A DNA stretch of 64,000 nt, taken from assembly GCA_963923955.1 (NCBI GenBank), contig OZ000552.1, forward strand, positions 2,418,001-2,482,000, given 5' to 3'. Positions 61,710-64,000 of the stretch are shown one piece after another (within the stretch, counting starts at the first letter, position 1; each line of letters starts with the position of its first letter). Both the position numbers and the translations under genes were made by a program. The notes beneath the pieces are model-generated. The model saw only the letters and a list, made by a program, of their open reading frames with translations, made no database searches and was not told where the DNA came from. The stretch comes from G963923955 sp963923955 (GTDB lineage: Bacteria > Pseudomonadota > Gammaproteobacteria > Eutrophobiales > Eutrophobiaceae).

Positions 61710-62711
61710 TTACTGATTGTACTGAGTCTGGATGCTGGAGAGTATTGCATCGGAGCGGGCATCGCTCTCCCAGTTGCCCTCTTCATCTAAGACAACGAGC
61801 TCGGTTGTCTCGCCGACACCGGTCAGACTGATGCGATAGGCAACGCCTTCAGGCTCGTCCTTGCCCCAGAATTTCATCCTTGCCAGCCAGCCCTTCTTCT
61901 TGCCCGCATCCGGATCGAAGTGGGTGATAAAAAACAGGCCCTTGCCGGGATCCTTGCTGTTGATGGTGGAGCCGATTCGATTCAGCGACTCTTCGGTGCG
62001 CCGCCAGGCACGCGTGAATTCTTCTGGAATGGTGAGGAAGAGCCTGCCGTCATCGGTGCTGGCAACGGTCGCCGTGCCGCGCGCGGGCCTGCCCGGCGGC
62101 GTTGATGAGGTGGCGGCGCTAAACAGGCGCTTCAAGTCACCCGCCAGCAGCGCTTCCTGTGCTGTACCCTTGCCCCGTTCTATCCATTCCAGCGAGCCGT
62201 CCACCCGTGTGATCTGCTCCTGTTGATCGCTGGATAGATATAAGACAGTATTTCCCGGCGCTTCGCCCTGTTCGGAAAATATCTTGAAGCGGTGCCGATA
62301 GATCAGACCATCTTCCACTACGGGTTCCGACCAGGCTGTTTCAAACACGCCCAATTCTGCATCATCCAGTTCGATGTCATAGCCTTGGGTCTCAAAATAC
62401 GCACGCAGGCGCGGCCAGATAGCGGCGGGCGCGCCGTTAATTGCCAGCCACTGCTCACCGGCAGGCACCTGTTGCACCGCCCCACCGGCGCGCGACTGCC
62501 GATAGCCGGACAGGGTGGCCGCGCCCTCATTGGGGATCGCCATCGAGTCATTGATTGCATCCGCGGTCAGATCCGGCGGCACTTCCAAATCCGGCAGGCT
62601 CTGGCTCTTTTTATATTCGTCACGTTTATCAGGAAAGGCCTTATCCAGCGCGGGGATGTAGGCACAGGACGCCAGAAAAAGCAGACTCATGGATAACAGG
62701 ATTAGTCGCAT
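61710..62711 (-). CDS. bamC: outer-membrane protein assembly factor BamC
   Basis: A 333-residue lipoprotein of the Bam complex. Signal peptide and lipobox LASC (Cys16) are clear, and the conserved unstructured N-terminal part (DKRDEYKKSQSLPDLEVPPD), which contacts BamD, follows. Two helix-grip domains make up the rest (about 95-195 and 215-330). It lies 28 bases after dapA on the same strand, the usual gammaproteobacterial order. Confidence 0.93.
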   Translation of the reverse strand: MRLILLSMSLLFLASCAYIPALDKAFPDKRDEYKKSQSLPDLEVPPDLTADAINDSMAIPNEGAATLSGYRQSRAGGAVQQVPAGEQWLAINGAPAAIWPRLRAYFETQGYDIELDDAELGVFETAWSEPVVEDGLIYRHRFKIFSEQGEAPGNTVLYLSSDQQEQITRVDGSLEWIERGKGTAQEALLAGDLKRLFSAATSSTPPGRPARGTATVASTDDGRLFLTIPEEFTRAWRRTEESLNRIGSTINSKDPGKGLFFITHFDPDAGKKKGWLARMKFWGKDEPEGVAYRISLTGVGETTELVVLDEEGNWESDARSDAILSSIQTQYNQ

Positions 62712-62739
62712 TGTTTATCTACTCACCTTAAAATATTAT

Positions 62740-63654
62740 TTAATTTCCTATTAGTACACCGGCCCGGCGCAGCGCCGCCTCAACCGCCGGCTGATGCTCT
62801 GCTGCCAAGGGGGTTAAGGGCAGGCGCACACCATCTTCGATCAGGCCCATGCGGTGTAAGGCCCATTTGACCGGGATCGGGTTTGCTTCCAAAAACAGCG
62901 CCTTATGCAAACCCAGCAGGCGCAAATCAATTTCTTCGGCGGCAGCCCGGTTGCCGCCAAGCGCCTGTTGACACAGATCATGCATCGCCTGCGGGGCGAC
63001 ATTGGCCGTGACTGAAATCACGCCATCGCCGCCCTGCAACATAAACTCACAGGCCGTCACATCATCGCCGCTTAGCAGCATGAAATCATCAGCACACAGG
63101 GCCTTCAGCTGCCTTAGCCGTTCGAGCTCTCCCGTGGCCTCCTTCACGCCGATGATATTCGGCAGCTCCGCCAGGCGCGCGATGGTTTCCGGCAGCATGT
63201 CACAGGCGGTGCGGCCGGGGACATTATACAGGATCTGCGGTATGGCGACTTCTTCAGCCACCGCCTTGTGGTGCAGGAACAGGCCGGCCTGGCTCGGCTT
63301 ATTATAATAGGGCGTGACCAAGAGGCAGGCATCGGCACCCGCATCCTTGGCACACTGGCTAAGCTGAATCGCTTCAATGGTGGAATTGGCCCCGGTGCCG
63401 GCAATGACCGGAATGCGCCCGGCAACCATCCTCACCACCCGGCGAATGAGCGTACAATGCTCGGCCTCCGGCAAGGTGGCGGATTCGCCGGTGGTGCCGA
63501 CCGCAACAATCGCATCGGTGCTGTTGTCGATGTGAAATTCGACCAGGCGCGCCAGCGCCGTAAGATCGAGCTCGGTGTCCGGCCGCACCCCGCTCTTCAT
63601 CGGGCTGACGATGGCGACCATACTGCCTTGAAACATGGCCTTGCTCATGAACAA
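62740..63654 (-). CDS. dapA: 4-hydroxy-tetrahydrodipicolinate synthase
   Basis: A 304-residue TIM-barrel aldolase that condenses pyruvate with aspartate semialdehyde in lysine and diaminopimelate synthesis. VAVGTTGESATL, YNVPGRTACDM (catalytic Tyr) and IIGVKEATGEL (Schiff-base Lys) are all present. Several in-frame ATGs compete for the start; homologues begin near MFQGSMVAIVSP (63636), so the true protein may be about 6 residues shorter. Followed by bamC. Confidence 0.95.
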   Translation of the reverse strand: MFMSKAMFQGSMVAIVSPMKSGVRPDTELDLTALARLVEFHIDNSTDAIVAVGTTGESATLPEAEHCTLIRRVVRMVAGRIPVIAGTGANSTIEAIQLSQCAKDAGADACLLVTPYYNKPSQAGLFLHHKAVAEEVAIPQILYNVPGRTACDMLPETIARLAELPNIIGVKEATGELERLRQLKALCADDFMLLSGDDVTACEFMLQGGDGVISVTANVAPQAMHDLCQQALGGNRAAAEEIDLRLLGLHKALFLEANPIPVKWALHRMGLIEDGVRLPLTPLAAEHQPAVEAALRRAGVLIGN

Positions 63655-63873
63655 TGATGCTTAGAAAAGCGCGGTAAAATTCGGCACCTATGGTACTTGC
63701 CTGAGCGGCTTATGACAAGGGCGGCGGCGTGCTCTTTGCCCGTGCGCAAATCCTCGGCAAGGCCGCCGGCCCGGCTCTGCTGGGCAATGATGAAGTTTTG
63801 TGAGCGGCGCAATGTAGATGCTATGATGGGCTTGGTAAAGTAAGCAAGCACACATCTCTAAGAGGACAAGTAT
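63655..63873. other. divergent intergenic region between dapA and bcp
   Basis: A G+C-rich gap of 219 bases with the bcp promoter at its right end. No gene is supported; a minus-strand frame through 63645-63851 has no ribosome-binding site or recognisable product. The gcvR gene often found here in relatives is not visible. Confidence 0.4.
63798..63827 (+). promoter_or_regulatory. sigma-70-type promoter for the peroxiredoxin gene
   Basis: TTGTGA (63798-63803), 18-base spacer, TATGAT (63822-63827). The start codon is 46 bases downstream, with AGAGGA in between. The match is four of six at -35 and five of six at -10. Confidence 0.5.
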
Positions 63874-64000
63874 ATGGCCAAGGTTTCCTTAGGAAAAAAA
63901 GTAACGAATTTCAAACTGCCCGCGACCAATGGGCGCGACCTCCAGCTCACAGAACTCAGCGGCAAGAATGTCGTCCTGTATTTCTATCCCAAAGACAGCA
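63874..64000 (+). CDS. bcp: thioredoxin-dependent thiol peroxidase (Bcp/PrxQ), C-terminus cut by window edge
   Basis: The first 42 residues are visible from ATG 63874, after AGAGGA. They read MAKVSLGKKVTNFKLPATNG, then DLQLTELSGKNVVLYFYPKDS, which is the standard start of BCP-type peroxiredoxins up to the stretch before the peroxidatic Cys; the Cys itself is beyond the edge. These enzymes reduce hydroperoxides with thioredoxin. It is divergent from dapA, a common arrangement in gammaproteobacteria. Confidence 0.85.
   Translation, partial: MAKVSLGKKVTNFKLPATNGRDLQLTELSGKNVVLYFYPKDS

Noticed and set aside
63645..63851. Minus-strand frame between dapA and bcp, considered as gcvR
   Set aside because: No ACT-domain or other recognisable features, and it begins inside the bcp promoter region.

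Overview
The window is bacterial chromosome, almost certainly from a gammaproteobacterium. The evidence is the block mnmG-rsmG-parA-parB-(insert)-atpIBEFHAGDC-glmU, the glyQ-glyS-gmhB-plsC run, bamC beside dapA, and proteins that follow the Escherichia coli or Shewanella versions closely along their length (AtpA, AtpD, BioA, YghU, PrpF). Base composition is moderately G+C rich. The species cannot be named from sequence alone. No rRNA, tRNA, CRISPR array or insertion sequence was recognised.

Layout. Positions 1-3939 (minus strand) hold an unrecognised envelope cluster: a secreted TPR protein with a TonB-like C-terminus, two lipoproteins and a single-pass membrane protein cut by the left edge. 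Positions 4317-16453 hold phaB, a two-gene RND efflux operon, yghU, a DUF4437-type lipoprotein, bioA followed by a ferredoxin-reductase-type flavoprotein, an ABC-2 exporter (NodI/NodJ type) whose ATPase has no ordinary start codon, the decayed start of a quinone oxidoreductase gene, and an adrenodoxin-type ferredoxin. Positions 16538-30121 form a carbon-metabolism block: thiolase, 3-hydroxyacyl-CoA dehydrogenase and an MDR oxidoreductase on the minus strand; then, on the plus strand, a GntR regulator, the complete AcnD/PrpF-type 2-methylcitrate cycle (prpB, prpC, acnD, prpF) and pyruvate phosphate dikinase. Together these suggest acyl-CoA breakdown, propionyl-CoA conversion to pyruvate, and pyruvate conversion to PEP.

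Positions 30245-34205 carry an Ada-like alkyl-transferase, a glycosyltransferase, a glycine-zipper protein and a solitary DNA methyltransferase that ends in a nuclease-like domain and is preceded by a small leader ORF. Positions 34310-49711 are the conserved origin-side block (glmU, F1Fo ATP synthase, parAB, rsmG, mnmG). It is interrupted between atpI and parB by a restriction-modification pair on the opposite strand (methyltransferase plus TdeIII/MjaII-like nuclease), which looks acquired. Positions 49727-51689 hold a BNR-repeat protein, a MoaD/ThiS-like protein and a gamma-carbonic-anhydrase-like protein. Positions 51807-57265 hold a beta-hydroxyacid dehydrogenase and a four-gene GldA/GldF/GldG/DUF4340-type ABC system. 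The window ends with glyQS, gmhB, plsC, bamC, dapA and the start of a Bcp-type peroxiredoxin.

Repeats and regulation. A dispersed stem-loop family (AAGTCC/GGACTT arms) lies at 9674, 16483 and 30212, and related AAGGAAnCTCTGA tails occur at other gene borders. Two ATTGT-N2-ACAAT palindromes lie upstream of the GntR gene. The most worthwhile follow-ups are the envelope cluster, the methyltransferase-nuclease fusion with its leader ORF, and the restriction-modification insertion beside parB.
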